In this document: positions 54,342-63,674 of the stretch, in pieces
How positions within the stretch are numbered: position 1 is the first letter of the stretch
Layout: every line of letters starts with the position of its first letter
From: Clostridia bacterium
Lineage (GTDB): Bacteria > Bacillota > Clostridia > Christensenellales > Borkfalkiaceae
Direction: 5' to 3'
DNA: 64,000 bases
Assembly: GCA_017465145.1 (NCBI GenBank)
Contig: JAFTWU010000009.1
Location: forward strand, 246,016-310,015
Position numbers and translations under genes: made by a program
Notes under the pieces: model-generated
Seen by the model: only the letters and a program-made list of their open reading frames with translations
Told to the model about the DNA's origin: nothing
Databases searched by the model: none

Positions 54342-55061
54342 ATGAAAATTTTTCCCGCAATAGATTTATACGGTGGAAAGGCCGTGCGCTTATATAAGGG
54401 CGATTATAATCAAATGACGGTTTATAGCGATAATCCCGTAGAAATTGCCCTAGATTTTAAAAATCAAGGCGCTCTCTTTATGCATTTGGTTGACTTAGAA
54501 GGGGCAAAAACGGGCGACACGCCTAACTTAGAAACGGTTAAAAAAATAATTTCCGCAACCGACTGTTTTACCGAAGTAGGCGGTGGGATTCGCAGTATGG
54601 CGGTTATTGAAAAATACGTTAACGCGGGGGTTAACCGCGTAATATTAGGTACTGCCGCCGTAAAGGACAAAGACTTTTTAATAAACGCCGTGAAAACGTA
54701 CGGCGATAAAATTGCCGTTGGCGTTGATATTAAAGACGGCGTAGTTGCAATAAACGGTTGGACGGAAAAATCTGATTTAGACGCTTTTGAATTTTGCAAA
54801 CAAATGCAAGATATCGGCGTTAAAACGATTATTTGCACGGATATTTCAAAAGACGGTGCAATGATGGGTACTAATCACGCCCTATATAAAAAGTTAGCGG
54901 AAACGCTAGGTATAAACGTTATAGCGTCTGGCGGAGTATCTTCAATAGAAGACGTTAAAAAACTTACCGCGCTAAATATTTACGGTGCAATTATAGGAAA
55001 GGCATATTATATTAAAGCAATTTGCTTAAAACAAGCAATAGAGGTTGCAAATGATAACTAA
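54342..55061 (+). CDS. hisA: HisA, ProFAR isomerase
   Basis: A 239-residue (beta/alpha)8 isomerase with two-fold repeats. It has IFPAIDLYGGKAVRLYKGDY with the catalytic Asp, GGGIRSM, VGVDIKDGVVAINGWTE, CTDISKDGAMMGTN with the second Asp, and IASGGVSSIEDVK. RBS TTGGAGAAC. Its end overlaps hisF by 11 bases. Confidence 0.95.
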   Translation: MKIFPAIDLYGGKAVRLYKGDYNQMTVYSDNPVEIALDFKNQGALFMHLVDLEGAKTGDTPNLETVKKIISATDCFTEVGGGIRSMAVIEKYVNAGVNRVILGTAAVKDKDFLINAVKTYGDKIAVGVDIKDGVVAINGWTEKSDLDAFEFCKQMQDIGVKTIICTDISKDGAMMGTNHALYKKLAETLGINVIASGGVSSIEDVKKLTALNIYGAIIGKAYYIKAICLKQAIEVANDN

Positions 55062-55812
55062 AAGAATAATTCCGTGCTTAGACGTTAAGGACGGTAGAGT
55101 AGTAAAAGGGGTAAACTTTCAAGGTTTATCCGACGTTTCATCTCCCGTAGAACTTGGCAAATATTATAGTGAAAACGGTGCAGACGAACTTGTTTTTTAC
55201 GATATAACCGCAAGTAGCGACGGTAGAGCACTTTTTACCGATATATTAAAAGAAGTTGCAAGCACCATTTTTATTCCGCTAACGGTTGGCGGTGGTATCA
55301 ACTCTTTAGATGACTTTGACCGCGTGCTAAAATGCGGTGCGGATAAAGTTAGCGTAAACTCTGGTGCAATAAAAAATCCCGACCTTATATATCAAGCGGC
55401 AAAGCGATACGGTGACCAATGCGTTGTTTTATCGGTTGATGCTAAGCGTGTTGACGGTGTTTATAAGGTGTTCGCTAAGGGCGGGCGCGAAAATACCGGT
55501 ATGGATGCGCTAGAATGGATAAAACGCGGTGTTGATAACGGTGCGGGCGAAATAGTGATTAATTCTATTGATACTGACGGTGTTAAAAAGGGTTTCGACC
55601 TTGAAATGCTTTCTGCAGTATGCGATATAGTTTCCGTTCCCGTAATAGCATCTGGCGGTGCGGGTGGAATAGAAGATTTTATTAAACTATTCAAAACCTT
55701 ACCAAAGGTTGATGCAGGACTTGCCGCATCAATATTTCACTTTGGCGAAGTAAAAATAAACGACCTTAAATTACAACTTAAAGCAAACGGCATACCCGTA
55801 AGGCTTAAATAG
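55051..55812 (+). CDS. hisF: HisF, imidazole glycerol phosphate synthase cyclase subunit
   Basis: A 253-residue barrel that forms imidazole glycerol phosphate and AICAR using HisH ammonia. It begins [20 protein letters not shown] with the catalytic Asp, then [53 protein letters not shown] with the second Asp, and [15 protein letters not shown] 55051 is inside the end of hisA. The AICAR goes to the transformylase of the purine block. Confidence 0.96.
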   Translation: MITKRIIPCLDVKDGRVVKGVNFQGLSDVSSPVELGKYYSENGADELVFYDITASSDGRALFTDILKEVASTIFIPLTVGGGINSLDDFDRVLKCGADKVSVNSGAIKNPDLIYQAAKRYGDQCVVLSVDAKRVDGVYKVFAKGGRENTGMDALEWIKRGVDNGAGEIVINSIDTDGVKKGFDLEMLSAVCDIVSVPVIASGGAGGIEDFIKLFKTLPKVDAGLAASIFHFGEVKINDLKLQLKANGIPVRLK

Positions 55813-55820
55813 GAGAAATT

Positions 55821-56471
55821 ATGATAGATATTGAAAAACTTAAATTTGATAAAGACGGTCTTATCCCCGCGATAGTAGTTGACACCGTAACTAAAAAGGT
55901 GTTAACCCTTGCGTATATGAACAAGGAAAGCCTAAAGATTACTATGGAAAAAAATCTTACTTGCTTTTGGAGTAGGTCAAGACAAGAACTTTGGCTAAAA
56001 GGGGAAACTAGCGGTAACTATCAACACGTCGTTTCAATAACCGCTGACTGCGACTTTGACGCCCTAGTTATAGAAGTGGAAAAAGACGGTCCCGCTTGTC
56101 ATTTGGGAACGGACAGTTGTTTCCATAATCCCGTATATTTTAACGAAGAAATTAAAGAATTTTCTTTGGACGGATTAATGGGCTTGCTTAAGGGGAGAAA
56201 GGAAAACTTACCAGAAGGCTCTTATACAACCTATCTATTCCAAAAGGGCATTGATAAAATTTTGAAAAAAGTTGGCGAAGAAAGTACCGAAGTTATTATT
56301 GCCGCTAAAGCAAACGACAAAAAGGAAACGGTATACGAAATTGCCGACCTTTGCTATCACGTTATGGTATTAATGACGGAAATGGGTATTTCCTTAGAAG
56401 AAGTTCACAAAGAACTTGCTTCACGCCACGTTATCGACCACAAGGTTAAACAGGAGAAAATGACTAAATGA
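55821..56471 (+). CDS. hisI: HisIE, bifunctional phosphoribosyl-AMP cyclohydrolase / phosphoribosyl-ATP pyrophosphatase
   Basis: A 216-residue fusion. HisI (about 1-115) shows [31 protein letters not shown] and the metal-binding [11 protein letters not shown], with CHLGTDSCF. HisE (about 120-216) shows [23 protein letters not shown] and the helical [31 protein letters not shown]. The order of domains is the common HisI-HisE. RBS TAGGAGAAAT. It overlaps the phosphatase gene by ATGA. Confidence 0.96.
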   Translation: MIDIEKLKFDKDGLIPAIVVDTVTKKVLTLAYMNKESLKITMEKNLTCFWSRSRQELWLKGETSGNYQHVVSITADCDFDALVIEVEKDGPACHLGTDSCFHNPVYFNEEIKEFSLDGLMGLLKGRKENLPEGSYTTYLFQKGIDKILKKVGEESTEVIIAAKANDKKETVYEIADLCYHVMVLMTEMGISLEEVHKELASRHVIDHKVKQEKMTK

Positions 56472-57226
56472 TTTTAACCGATTTGCACGTTCACAGCGTT
56501 TTTTGCGACGGTAAAAATACACCTGAAGAAATTGTATTATCAGCGATAGACAAAGGACTTAAAACTATAGGTATTTTAGCCCACTCTTTCGTTGAAAACG
56601 ACCCTGAAGGAACTTTATCACCTGAAAAAACGCAAGAATTTATATCGTGCGTAACCGCGCTTAAAGACAAGTATAAAGATAAAATTAACGTTTTGCTTGG
56701 AATAGAGGCAGACTACTTTTCTAATATAGATTTAACGCCTTACGACTACGTTATAGGTTCGGTGCACTATCTTTCAGCAAACGGAAAAATATATTTATTA
56801 GATTATAGTAAAGATATCTTTGTAGACGTGGTTAATAAAGTGTTTAACGGCGACTATTATTCGGCGGCGGAAAATTATTATGAGAACGTTAGCAATGTGG
56901 TTGAAAAAACGGGTGCGGATATTATTGCGCATATCGACCTTATCACTAAGTTTAACGAAAACGATAATTTATTTTCTACCGATAATCCACGCTATATAAA
57001 CGCATATAAAAAGGCGATTGATAAACTTGTTACTTATGGTAAGCCTTTTGAAATTAACACGGGCGTTATCGGGCGCGGGCATAGGTCTTCGCCATACCCC
57101 GCAAAACCCGTTTACGATTATATTAAAAGCCAAGGCGGAAAGTTTATTTTATCTAGCGATGCTCACAGTAAAGAAGGTATCACATTTGAATTTAGCAAAT
57201 GGGCTAAAGAATTTGACCTTTTATAA
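56468..57226 (+). CDS. hisK: PHP-family histidinol-phosphatase (HisK/HisJ type)
   Basis: A 252-residue metal-dependent phosphatase that makes histidinol. [19 protein letters not shown] carries the first PHP metal ligands, GIEADYFSN and VIGSVHYLS follow, with IIAHIDLI, a [10 protein letters not shown] strand, and [10 protein letters not shown] near the end. This replaces the phosphatase part of bifunctional HisB. It is the last gene of the his operon, with a four-base overlap to hisI. A bidirectional terminator follows. Confidence 0.94.
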   Translation: MILTDLHVHSVFCDGKNTPEEIVLSAIDKGLKTIGILAHSFVENDPEGTLSPEKTQEFISCVTALKDKYKDKINVLLGIEADYFSNIDLTPYDYVIGSVHYLSANGKIYLLDYSKDIFVDVVNKVFNGDYYSAAENYYENVSNVVEKTGADIIAHIDLITKFNENDNLFSTDNPRYINAYKKAIDKLVTYGKPFEINTGVIGRGHRSSPYPAKPVYDYIKSQGGKFILSSDAHSKEGITFEFSKWAKEFDLL

Positions 57227-57259
57227 CCAAGCCAAACGATAAAAAATTAAAAAAAGAAA

Positions 57260-57289
57260 AGCAACTCTAAAAAAGAGTGGCTATTTTTT
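57260..57289. terminator. Bidirectional terminator between the his operon and the CDF gene
   Basis: AGCAACTCT (57260-57268) and AGAGTGGCT (57274-57282) pair with one mismatch, with T7 on the plus-strand side and a long A tract on the other, giving T's for the convergent minus-strand transcript. Confidence 0.8.
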
Positions 57290-57301
57290 TGATAAAAATA
57301 T

Positions 57302-58432
57302 TTAGTTAAAAGATAAAGAATCAAAGGTGATTATCGCTTCAAATTTACCCATATCTAAAGAATTTAAGCAGTTTTCCGCTTTCTCTTTAATTTCTTTTTC
57401 CTTGCCGATTAAATCGTGGGGAAGTGGTATATCAAAAAACACCCTTGTAAACCCATCGCAAGCAATACTTCTAAAATCGTGTAGCGATAATCTATTATCG
57501 TAATCGATAAGCGCTGCAACAACGGCGTGCTTTTGCTTGTTAAGTTCTGGGCTATCGGTAACCACAGGGTCATAATGCACGGTAAGTTGAGTTCCAAAAT
57601 CTAACATTTCGCGTTCAAATTTATCAATTATTTCGTGCACGTATAACGGGTCTAGGTTTTTATCAATTTCAAAGTGGATAGAACAAAAAGAAATGCCGGG
57701 GCCGTAATCGTGTATCATAAGGTCGTGATAACCTATAACTATAGGGTATTCTGTAATCTTATTAACGATAATTTCTTTTAATTTATCATCGTTCTTTTTG
57801 CCAAGGATAGGCGAACAGTTTTCTCTAACCAAAAGTATACCGCTAATAACTATAAATAAGGCAACTGCAAGCCCAGCGTAACCGTCTATAGAAACGCTCG
57901 TATAGTGTTCAACGATATTCGCAATTAAAACTACGGTAGTAATAATAGCGTCGTTTCTGCAGTCGGCAGCCATTGCTTTAAGGGAAGAAGAATCAATCTT
58001 TTTTGCTGTTATGCTATTGAAGATAAAAAGTGCAAGCTTGCCTAAAATGGAAAAACCCAAAATTATTGCCGTAACAAGTGAAAAATCAACGGCAACAGGG
58101 CTAATAATTTTTTCAATAGAAGTTTTTGCAAGTTCAAACCCAACGAAGAATATTACGATGGAAATTATTAAACTAGAAATATATTCAAATCTAGCGTGGC
58201 CAAAGGGGTGGTCGGCATCGGCGGGTTTTTGAGATAACTTAAAGCCTATAAGTGTAACGATAGAGCTTAAACTATCGGTAAAATTATTTATAGCGTCGGC
58301 AATAATTGACATAGACATGGAAAGTATGCCCACGGTAAGTTTACCGCCCGCAAGAATAAAGTTGGCTATAATGCCTATTATTCCCGCAAATTTACCTATT
58401 TTATTTCTTTTATTAATGGTTAATTCACTCAT
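57302..58432 (-). CDS. Cation diffusion facilitator (CDF) transporter, probably Mn-type
   Basis: A 376-residue metal exporter with about six membrane helices (residues 15-205), then a cytoplasmic ferredoxin-like domain (about 215-300) and an extra C-terminal domain of about 75 residues. The transport site reads N49-x3-D53 in helix 2 (NNFTD) and D157-x3-D161 in helix 5 (DCRND). An ND/DD set is what I recall for the manganese exporter MntE, while zinc carriers normally have a His. GHARFEYISSLI is the family's conserved HxxR-type loop. RBS AGGTATTT. Substrate is inference. Confidence 0.87.
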   Translation of the reverse strand: MSELTINKRNKIGKFAGIIGIIANFILAGGKLTVGILSMSMSIIADAINNFTDSLSSIVTLIGFKLSQKPADADHPFGHARFEYISSLIISIVIFFVGFELAKTSIEKIISPVAVDFSLVTAIILGFSILGKLALFIFNSITAKKIDSSSLKAMAADCRNDAIITTVVLIANIVEHYTSVSIDGYAGLAVALFIVISGILLVRENCSPILGKKNDDKLKEIIVNKITEYPIVIGYHDLMIHDYGPGISFCSIHFEIDKNLDPLYVHEIIDKFEREMLDFGTQLTVHYDPVVTDSPELNKQKHAVVAALIDYDNRLSLHDFRSIACDGFTRVFFDIPLPHDLIGKEKEIKEKAENCLNSLDMGKFEAIITFDSLSFN

Positions 58433-58441
58433 AAATACCTT

Positions 58442-59194
58442 TTATGCGTTTAATAGTTCGTTTAATTTTTTCATTAGTGCGCCGTCTGGCGTTGGCAAGT
58501 TTTCAAAGGGGAAAGGTATTCCCATTTGGTCGTATTTTACTTTGCAAATTTTTTTGAAAGGTAAAAGTTCAATTTTGTCCACACACTTATATTTTTTTGC
58601 TAAATTCTTTAGCGCGATAATGCTTTTATCGTTATCGTTTAAGGTGGGGATTATAACTTGTCGTATGGTCGTAGGGATTCTTTTAGCGTTTAGATATTCT
58701 AAAAAGGAAATAACGCTGTTAAGGTCACAGCCTACGTATTTTTTATAACTGTCGTTATCGGTATACTTAATATCAAGTAACACTCTATCAGTATACGATA
58801 AAAGTTTTTTAACCTTTTCGTTAAGTATACACCCAGAAGTATCAAGGCAAGTGTTTATGCCCTTTTGTTTGCATAACTGAAAAATTGCGCTAACAAAGTC
58901 CGCTTGTATAAGTGGTTCACCGCCAGATGCAGTAACTCCACCGTCTTTTCCAAAATAAGAAGTGTATCTTAACGCTTTGCTAACGATTTCACTTGCAAGA
59001 TATTCTTGTCCGTTTTTATATTCCCAAGTGTCAGGGTTATGGCAACAACCACAGCGCAAAGGACAACCTTGGGTAAAAACCACGAATCTTATACCGGGGC
59101 CGTCAACCGTGCCAAGACTTTGAAAAGAGTGCACGCGCCCTTTCGTATCGTTAATAGACTTTAAAGCGTTGTCGTTAACTATTTTTTCTATCAT
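58442..59194 (-). CDS. pflA: PflA, pyruvate formate-lyase activating enzyme
   Basis: A 250-residue radical SAM enzyme that puts the glycyl radical on PflB. It has [17 protein letters not shown], the C-x3-C-x2-C cluster (C44, C48, C51), [16 protein letters not shown] binding SAM, and LDTSG plus [17 protein letters not shown] and [10 protein letters not shown]. Its ATG overlaps the pflB stop by four bases, so it is translationally coupled. Confidence 0.95.
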   Translation of the reverse strand: MIEKIVNDNALKSINDTKGRVHSFQSLGTVDGPGIRFVVFTQGCPLRCGCCHNPDTWEYKNGQEYLASEIVSKALRYTSYFGKDGGVTASGGEPLIQADFVSAIFQLCKQKGINTCLDTSGCILNEKVKKLLSYTDRVLLDIKYTDNDSYKKYVGCDLNSVISFLEYLNAKRIPTTIRQVIIPTLNDNDKSIIALKNLAKKYKCVDKIELLPFKKICKVKYDQMGIPFPFENLPTPDGALMKKLNELLNA

Positions 59195-61422
59195 ATGCTT
59201 TCGTGGAAAGTTCTGCTAATCACTTCGCGTTGTTGTTCGCGTGAAAGTTTGCTAAAATTTACCGCATAGCCAGATACCCTTATGGTAAGGTTGGGGTAGA
59301 GTTCTGGGTTATCGTATGCTTTAAGTAATGTTTCTCTATTTAACACGTTAACGTTAATATGATGCGCTTTTTTTGCAAAATAGCCGTCTAAAATAGCGGT
59401 AAGGTTATTAACGCGGTCTTCATCCGTTTTGCCAAGAGCGTCCGGGGTAATAGAGAAAGTATTAGAAATACCGTCGCGACAATCGTCGTAACTGATTTTA
59501 GTTATAGAATTTAACGATGCAAGCGCGCCGTTTTCTTCGCGATTATGCATAGGGTTAGCACCGGGAGCAAAGGGAGCGAAAGCAGGTCTACCGTCAGGCG
59601 TAGCACCCGTATTTTTACCATACATAACGTTGCTAGTAATGGTTAAAACGGATAAGGTATGTTCAGCATCGCGATAAGTTGGCGTTTTGCGAAGTTCTGT
59701 AATAACTTCGTGTGTAATTTCCTTTGCAATTACGTCTACTCGGTCGTCATCGTTGCCGTATTTGGGGAAATCTCCGCTAGTTTCAAAACCAACAATAAAA
59801 CCTTCTTCGTTTTTAACGGGCTTAACGTTAGCGTATTTAATTGCGCTTAAACTATCGGTAACTACTGATAATCCTGCAACGCCAAACGCCATAAATCTAT
59901 GAACCGAAGTATCGTGCAACGCCATTTGCGTTTTTTCATAAGCATATTTATCGTGCATATAGTGAATAGCGTTCATAGTGTTAACGTAAAGGTTAGAAAG
60001 CCAAGCGATATAAATATCGTATCTTTCGCGCACGCTATCATAATCAAGTTTATCAACGTCCATAACGGGCATTTGTGGGCCGATATGAATTTTGCTAGTT
60101 TCGTCATAGCCACCGTTAAGGGCGATAAGTAAAAGTTTTGCTAAGTTACATCTAGCACCGAAGAACTGCATTTGCTTGCCAACTTTCATGGCGGAAACAC
60201 AGCAAGCGATAGCGTAATCATCACCGTAGATGGGGCGCATTAAATCATCGTTTTCATATTGAATAGAGTCGGTGTCAACGGAAACTTTTGCGCAGAACTT
60301 TTTAAATCCGTCAGGCAAATCGTTTGACCATAAAACCGTAAGGTTAGGTTCGGGTGCAGGACCAAGATTATATAGGGTGTTAAGCATACGGAAAGTGCTT
60401 TTTGTAACTAAAGTTTTGCCGTTTTCACCCATACCGCCAAGTGCTTCTGTAATCCACATGGGGTCGCCACCGAAAAGTTCGTTATATTCTGGGGTGCGAA
60501 GGTGTCTTGCCATACGCAACTTCATAACGAAATCGTCAATTAATTCTTGCGCGCCTTGTTCAGTTAAATTGCCGTTTTTAAGGTCGCGTTCAATATAAAT
60601 ATCAAAGAAAGTACTAACCCTGCCCAAACTCATAGCAGCGCCGTTTTGTTCTTTTATTGCGCCAAGGTAAGCAAAATAAGTCCATTGAATTGCTTCGCGC
60701 GCGTCTTTAGCGGGCTGACTGATATCATAACCGTAAGATTGCGCCATTTCCTTAAGATAACCTAAAAAGGTTATTTGTTGAAATAATTCTTCGCTAAGTT
60801 TAACTTTTTGAGCGGTAAAACCGCCTTCAGCAACTGCTTTTTTATCCGTTTTCTTTTCAGCAATAAGTTTATCAACGCCGTATAGGGCAACGCGACGATA
60901 ATCGCCTATAATTCTGCCGCGGCCGTAAGCATCGGGAAGTCCCGTGATAACGTGGCACCTGCGTGCAAGGCGCATTTCATCACTATAAACACGGAAAACG
61001 CCGTCGTTATGAGTGGTGCGGAACTTAAATTCTTCTTGCACCTTTTCGCTTAAGGTATAACCATACGCTTCGCACGCTTGCTTAACCATACGCATACCGC
61101 CAAATGGGTTAACACCGCGCTTTAAGGGGCTATCCGTTTGAAGACCAACGATAAGTTCGTTTTCTTTATCTAAATATCCAGGTTTATAGGCAGTAAGAGA
61201 AGAAACGGTGTTGGTGTCAACGTCTAAAACACCACCGTTTTTTGCTTCTTGTTTAAATAAATCTTGTAATTTATCCATCAATTTAGAAGTTCTTTTTGTT
61301 GCACATTGTAAGAAGGAAGAGTCGCCCAAATATTCAGCGTAGTTTACTTGAATAAAGTCGCGCACGTTTATCTCATCTTTCCAAGCACCGTTTTTAAATC
61401 CGTTCCAATTAGCGTGTTCCAT
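59191..61422 (-). CDS. pflB: PflB, pyruvate formate-lyase
   Basis: A 743-residue glycyl-radical enzyme that cleaves pyruvate to acetyl-CoA and formate. The active site Cys-Cys pair is in [11 protein letters not shown] and the radical site is Gly718 in [11 protein letters not shown] near the end. The frame can be extended 14 residues upstream, but ATG 61422 has AAGGAG 7 bases ahead. The transcript starts on a ZTP riboswitch with a terminator 35 bases before the gene. This shows a strict or facultative anaerobe using mixed-acid fermentation. Confidence 0.97.
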   Translation of the reverse strand: MEHANWNGFKNGAWKDEINVRDFIQVNYAEYLGDSSFLQCATKRTSKLMDKLQDLFKQEAKNGGVLDVDTNTVSSLTAYKPGYLDKENELIVGLQTDSPLKRGVNPFGGMRMVKQACEAYGYTLSEKVQEEFKFRTTHNDGVFRVYSDEMRLARRCHVITGLPDAYGRGRIIGDYRRVALYGVDKLIAEKKTDKKAVAEGGFTAQKVKLSEELFQQITFLGYLKEMAQSYGYDISQPAKDAREAIQWTYFAYLGAIKEQNGAAMSLGRVSTFFDIYIERDLKNGNLTEQGAQELIDDFVMKLRMARHLRTPEYNELFGGDPMWITEALGGMGENGKTLVTKSTFRMLNTLYNLGPAPEPNLTVLWSNDLPDGFKKFCAKVSVDTDSIQYENDDLMRPIYGDDYAIACCVSAMKVGKQMQFFGARCNLAKLLLIALNGGYDETSKIHIGPQMPVMDVDKLDYDSVRERYDIYIAWLSNLYVNTMNAIHYMHDKYAYEKTQMALHDTSVHRFMAFGVAGLSVVTDSLSAIKYANVKPVKNEEGFIVGFETSGDFPKYGNDDDRVDVIAKEITHEVITELRKTPTYRDAEHTLSVLTITSNVMYGKNTGATPDGRPAFAPFAPGANPMHNREENGALASLNSITKISYDDCRDGISNTFSITPDALGKTDEDRVNNLTAILDGYFAKKAHHINVNVLNRETLLKAYDNPELYPNLTIRVSGYAVNFSKLSREQQREVISRTFHESI

Positions 61423-61452
61423 AAAAAACTCCTTATAGTAAATTTTTATAAC

Positions 61453-61492
61453 AAAAAAGGGCAATCCAATTTTGTAAAAAATCGAATTGCCC
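61453..61492 (-). terminator. Riboswitch expression-platform terminator before pflB
   Basis: On the minus strand GGGCAAT (61492-61486) pairs with ATTGCCC (61465-61459), the stem continuing with mismatches through ATTTT/AAAAT, then a T6 tract. Its left arm shares the last conserved bases of the ZTP aptamer, so ligand binding and termination exclude each other. Confidence 0.88.
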
Positions 61493-61565
61493 AGACGGTC
61501 GGCTTAAACGTTGATACATTCCACAGCAGTAAACTCTGCTTAAATCCGTCAGTTGTGTATCAACA
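61485..61565 (-). ncRNA. ZTP riboswitch (pfl motif RNA) upstream of pflB
   Basis: On the minus strand: P1 is GTTGATACA (61565-61557) with TGTATCAAC, a perfect 9-bp stem. The junction is ACTGACGG, P2 is GCAG...CTGC, then GTGGAAT, and 3' of P1 comes GCCGACCGTCTGGGCA. The pfl motif has ACTGGCGG and CCGCCTGGGCA, whose pseudoknot is GGCGG with CCGCC. Here it is GACGG with CCGTC, a compensatory change that keeps the pairing. The class binds ZTP/ZMP, formed when 10-formyl-THF is short, and turns expression on. Confidence 0.92.
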
Positions 61566-61570
61566 ACCTT

Positions 61571-61600
61571 ATTATAATAAAATTTTTGGCGTTATGTCAA
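61571..61600 (-). promoter_or_regulatory. Promoter of the pflB-pflA operon
   Basis: On the minus strand TTGACA (61600-61595), 18-base spacer, TATAAT (61576-61571). The expected start near 61564 is exactly the first base of the riboswitch P1 stem. Confidence 0.85.
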
Positions 61601-61770
61601 GTTTAAAAGGCCATTAAATTAAATTTAAACTTCATTAAAATATTTTCGAAAGCCGATAGGGGAATAGGTTAGTAGAAACTAGCCGATTAAAAAACATCTA
61701 AGACAACGCGATAATTTGCCATTGTTTTAATATTTCTTTATAACTAAAAGCATTTACGCCAGCTTTTTAG
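61601..61770. other. Intergenic region with a plus-oriented terminator-like hairpin
   Basis: I see no protein gene between 61601 and 61770. TAACTAAAAGC (61741-61751) pairs with GCTTTTTAGTTA (61761-61772) with one bulge, followed on the plus strand by TTTTTTCTTTTT, so it would end plus-strand transcripts. No plus-strand gene precedes it. GGTTAGT...ACTAGCC near 61665-61695 is a weaker hairpin. Confidence 0.4.
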
Positions 61771-61905
61771 TTATTTTTTCTTTTTATCAAAAAGCTCAAG
61801 GAAAAAGCTTATGCCGAATAATGCCCCGATAATATAACCGATGCACTCTAAAATCAACAGTAGAACTCTGCCTATTTGTTTAAGAACAGCCCAAAACTTT
61901 TTCAT
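61771..61905 (-). CDS. Small putative membrane peptide (44 residues)
   Basis: A short frame of 44 residues starting MKKFWAVLKQIGRVLLLILE. It has a hydrophobic span of about 24 residues (14-39, with small residues in YIIGALFGISFF) and is flanked by lysines at both ends, ending DKKKK. A TTAGGT site lies 5 bases before ATG. It has the layout of a single-span membrane peptide. I do not recognise it. The poly-A end may exaggerate the lysine tail, and it overlaps the hairpin at 61741-61772. It needs expression evidence. Confidence 0.5.
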   Translation of the reverse strand: MKKFWAVLKQIGRVLLLILECIGYIIGALFGISFFLELFDKKKK

Positions 61906-62105
61906 TTTATACCTAATTGATTTTTACTAATATTATTATACACTTATAATAGATTTTTTGCAATATTTTTTTATTTGATAATTAAATGGACGCATAATCG
62001 TTAAAAGCACACAATCAATGCAAAGGTAATAGATTAAAAAAGGGCTTGTAATACTAAGTAACGTATGCTATCATATAAATATAAGCACACTAAGGAGAAA
62101 GACAT

Positions 62106-62861
62106 ATGAGATTTATTGAATGGCTATACAGCTCTTATCCTAATCCTCACGTAGACGGGCAGTGGGGTGCTTTGCATATCATAACCTTGATATTGTGTCT
62201 TGCAATTGTCGTTACAAGCACTCTTTTGCTTAGAAATAAAAGCTCAAAAGCAAGAAGAATTTTCATTTGGGTTTTGGCTGCCGTTATAATCATCTTTGAA
62301 GTTGCAAGAAGGGTTATAAACCTATGTAAAACTACCGATTACAGCACTAACAATATTTTAAGAATTTTATTGCCAAGGCCGGGTTGCGCAATTTCTTGTT
62401 GGCTTGTGGTTATTGCAACAATAGTAAACAAGAAGTTTATGTATAACTTTGCTAGTATAATCGGTATTATATGCGCGGTAATTTTCTTTGCATACCCTGG
62501 TGTTGGTTTTAATAACGAATATATATTGTTTGAAAACTTATATTCTATAGTAACTCACAGCTTATTCTTGGTATTATGCATTTGTTTTATTACGCTTAGA
62601 TTTACTGATTTTAGATATAAAAACTGTTGGAAGGAAGGCGTATGCTTGCTAGTAATGGCAGTATACGTTGTTTTAGAAATGTTTGTGTTAAAAATTGAAA
62701 GCGATCCATTCTATTTTATGCCGGGTAACGACGTACAAGAGATTGTTGGGCTTGGATATGGTATATTCGTAACGCTTTACGTAGCGTTTTTGTTGTTGTA
62801 TTTCAATGCATTCTATTTGATAAACGACAGAAAACTTGTATTCAAGAAAAAATCAAAGTAA
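62106..62861 (+). CDS. YwaF-like (TIGR02206 / TMEM164-type) integral membrane protein
   Basis: A 251-residue protein with about seven hydrophobic spans, starting FIEWLYSSYPNPHVDGQWGALHIITLILC. The WGALHIITL stretch, an F/WGxxH in the first helix, and a second conserved RRxxxLC segment (ARRVINLCKT) followed by LLPRPGCAISCWL resemble the YwaF family. No biochemical role is established for it as far as I know. It lies alone after the minus-strand pfl cluster, with a GGAG ribosome binding site and a strong terminator. Confidence 0.75.
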   Translation: MRFIEWLYSSYPNPHVDGQWGALHIITLILCLAIVVTSTLLLRNKSSKARRIFIWVLAAVIIIFEVARRVINLCKTTDYSTNNILRILLPRPGCAISCWLVVIATIVNKKFMYNFASIIGIICAVIFFAYPGVGFNNEYILFENLYSIVTHSLFLVLCICFITLRFTDFRYKNCWKEGVCLLVMAVYVVLEMFVLKIESDPFYFMPGNDVQEIVGLGYGIFVTLYVAFLLLYFNAFYLINDRKLVFKKKSK

Positions 62862-62901
62862 ATAATTATAGTGTTATAGATAGTATCTACTATGAACAAC
62901 A

Positions 62902-62927
62902 AAAAACACCCAAACGGGTGTTTTTTC
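62902..62927 (+). terminator. Intrinsic terminator of the YwaF-like gene
   Basis: AAAACACCC (62903-62911) pairs with GGGTGTTTT (62916-62924) with an AAAC loop, then TTCATTTT. It abuts the first repeat copy, and a similar hairpin divides the second and third copies. Confidence 0.85.
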
Positions 62928-62930
62928 ATT

Positions 62931-63044
62931 TTGGCGGAGACGATGGGATAAATCTCCGCTAGCGCTACGATCCCCTTGTCCGTCAAAGTCGGCAATGTCA
63001 AAGGCGGGCGAACCGATGTGTTCTCATCTACCATCATCAACAAC
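62931..63044. repeat. Dispersed 114-bp repeat, copy 1
   Basis: Begins TTGGCGGAGACGATGGG and ends CATCATCAACAAC. It differs from copy 2 by one base (GATGTG for GATGGG). It contains GCGGAGA...TCTCCGC (7-bp arms, 12-base loop) and TAGCGCTA. It is plainly richer in G and C than its neighbours. Its minus strand is open in one frame, coding for VRPPLTLPTLTDKGIVALAE. Confidence 0.9.
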
Positions 63045-63045
63045 G

Positions 63046-63082
63046 AAAAAACTCCATCACCCATAAGGGCAGTAGGAGTTTT
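63046..63082 (-). terminator. Terminator of the lipoprotein gene
   Basis: On the minus strand AAAACTCC (63082-63075) pairs with GGAGTTTT (63055-63048), with an inner CCC/GGG stem, then further T's up to 63046. It sits next to repeat copy 1. Confidence 0.7.
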
Positions 63083-63088
63083 AAATTT

Positions 63089-63589
63089 TTATTTAAAGCA
63101 TGTATATACTATCGAAATGTTTTGAAAATAAATTTTATTCTGTATATTATCAGAAGAAAAATTCAAAGAGATTTTACTGCCGATAAGATTGACTACATTT
63201 GTTGTGTAGGTTATTGATTTTGTTTTTGACTTTAAGGTTGCTATAATATTTTGTCCCATTTTAACAATAGCATCATCATTTAGGATGGATACTTCAAATT
63301 TTGGTGCCCCTAAATAGCCGATGTCCCCCAAAATATTCCAATCTTTTTTGTAATAAACATCATATGTGACTGTGATACTCATTTTATAGTCTTTTTTATT
63401 TAATTCTTCTAAATCAAATCCAGCAGACGTGATTAAGTAAGATGAAATAGACGCTTTAATTGTGGTATCAACACATCTTTTTTCGTCGTTCAGTTTCAAT
63501 GACGTAATAAAGTCTGGCGATGTTGTACAGCCAGAAAGAGATATTAATATAAAAAATATCGCAAAAAAAGTTGCTAAAAGCTTTTTCAT
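63089..63589 (-). CDS. Putative lipoprotein
   Basis: A 166-residue protein with a lipoprotein signal: MKKLLATFFAIFFILISLSGC, Lys-Lys, a hydrophobic stretch, and the lipobox Leu-Ser-Gly-Cys, so Cys21 is the likely lipidated residue and the mature part lies outside the membrane. The rest, beginning TTSPDFITSLKLNDEKRC, is beta-rich with YKMSITVTYDVYYKK and similar strands. I do not recognise a family. ATG 63589 has GAGG 7 bases ahead, and a TTG six bases earlier is less likely. It lies between repeat copies 1 and 2, possibly an accessory gene. Confidence 0.7.
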   Translation of the reverse strand: MKKLLATFFAIFFILISLSGCTTSPDFITSLKLNDEKRCVDTTIKASISSYLITSAGFDLEELNKKDYKMSITVTYDVYYKKDWNILGDIGYLGAPKFEVSILNDDAIVKMGQNIIATLKSKTKSITYTTNVVNLIGSKISLNFSSDNIQNKIYFQNISIVYTCFK

Positions 63590-63674
63590 CTGCAAACCTC
63601 AAAAAAATGATTGTGCATTTATTTAGTAAGAAGAACTTAAACAATATTAGCCTTAATGCATGATTTACGAATTT

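Noticed and set aside
55045-55050. hisF start at the TTG at 55045
   Set aside because: The ATG at 55051 gives the usual [12 protein letters not shown] start and needs no rare codon.
62813-63064. Frames of 60-90 residues on the minus strand across repeat copies
   Set aside because: They cross terminators and repeats and differ in ends. I treat them as by-products of the repeat, not genes, though the shared frame is noted.
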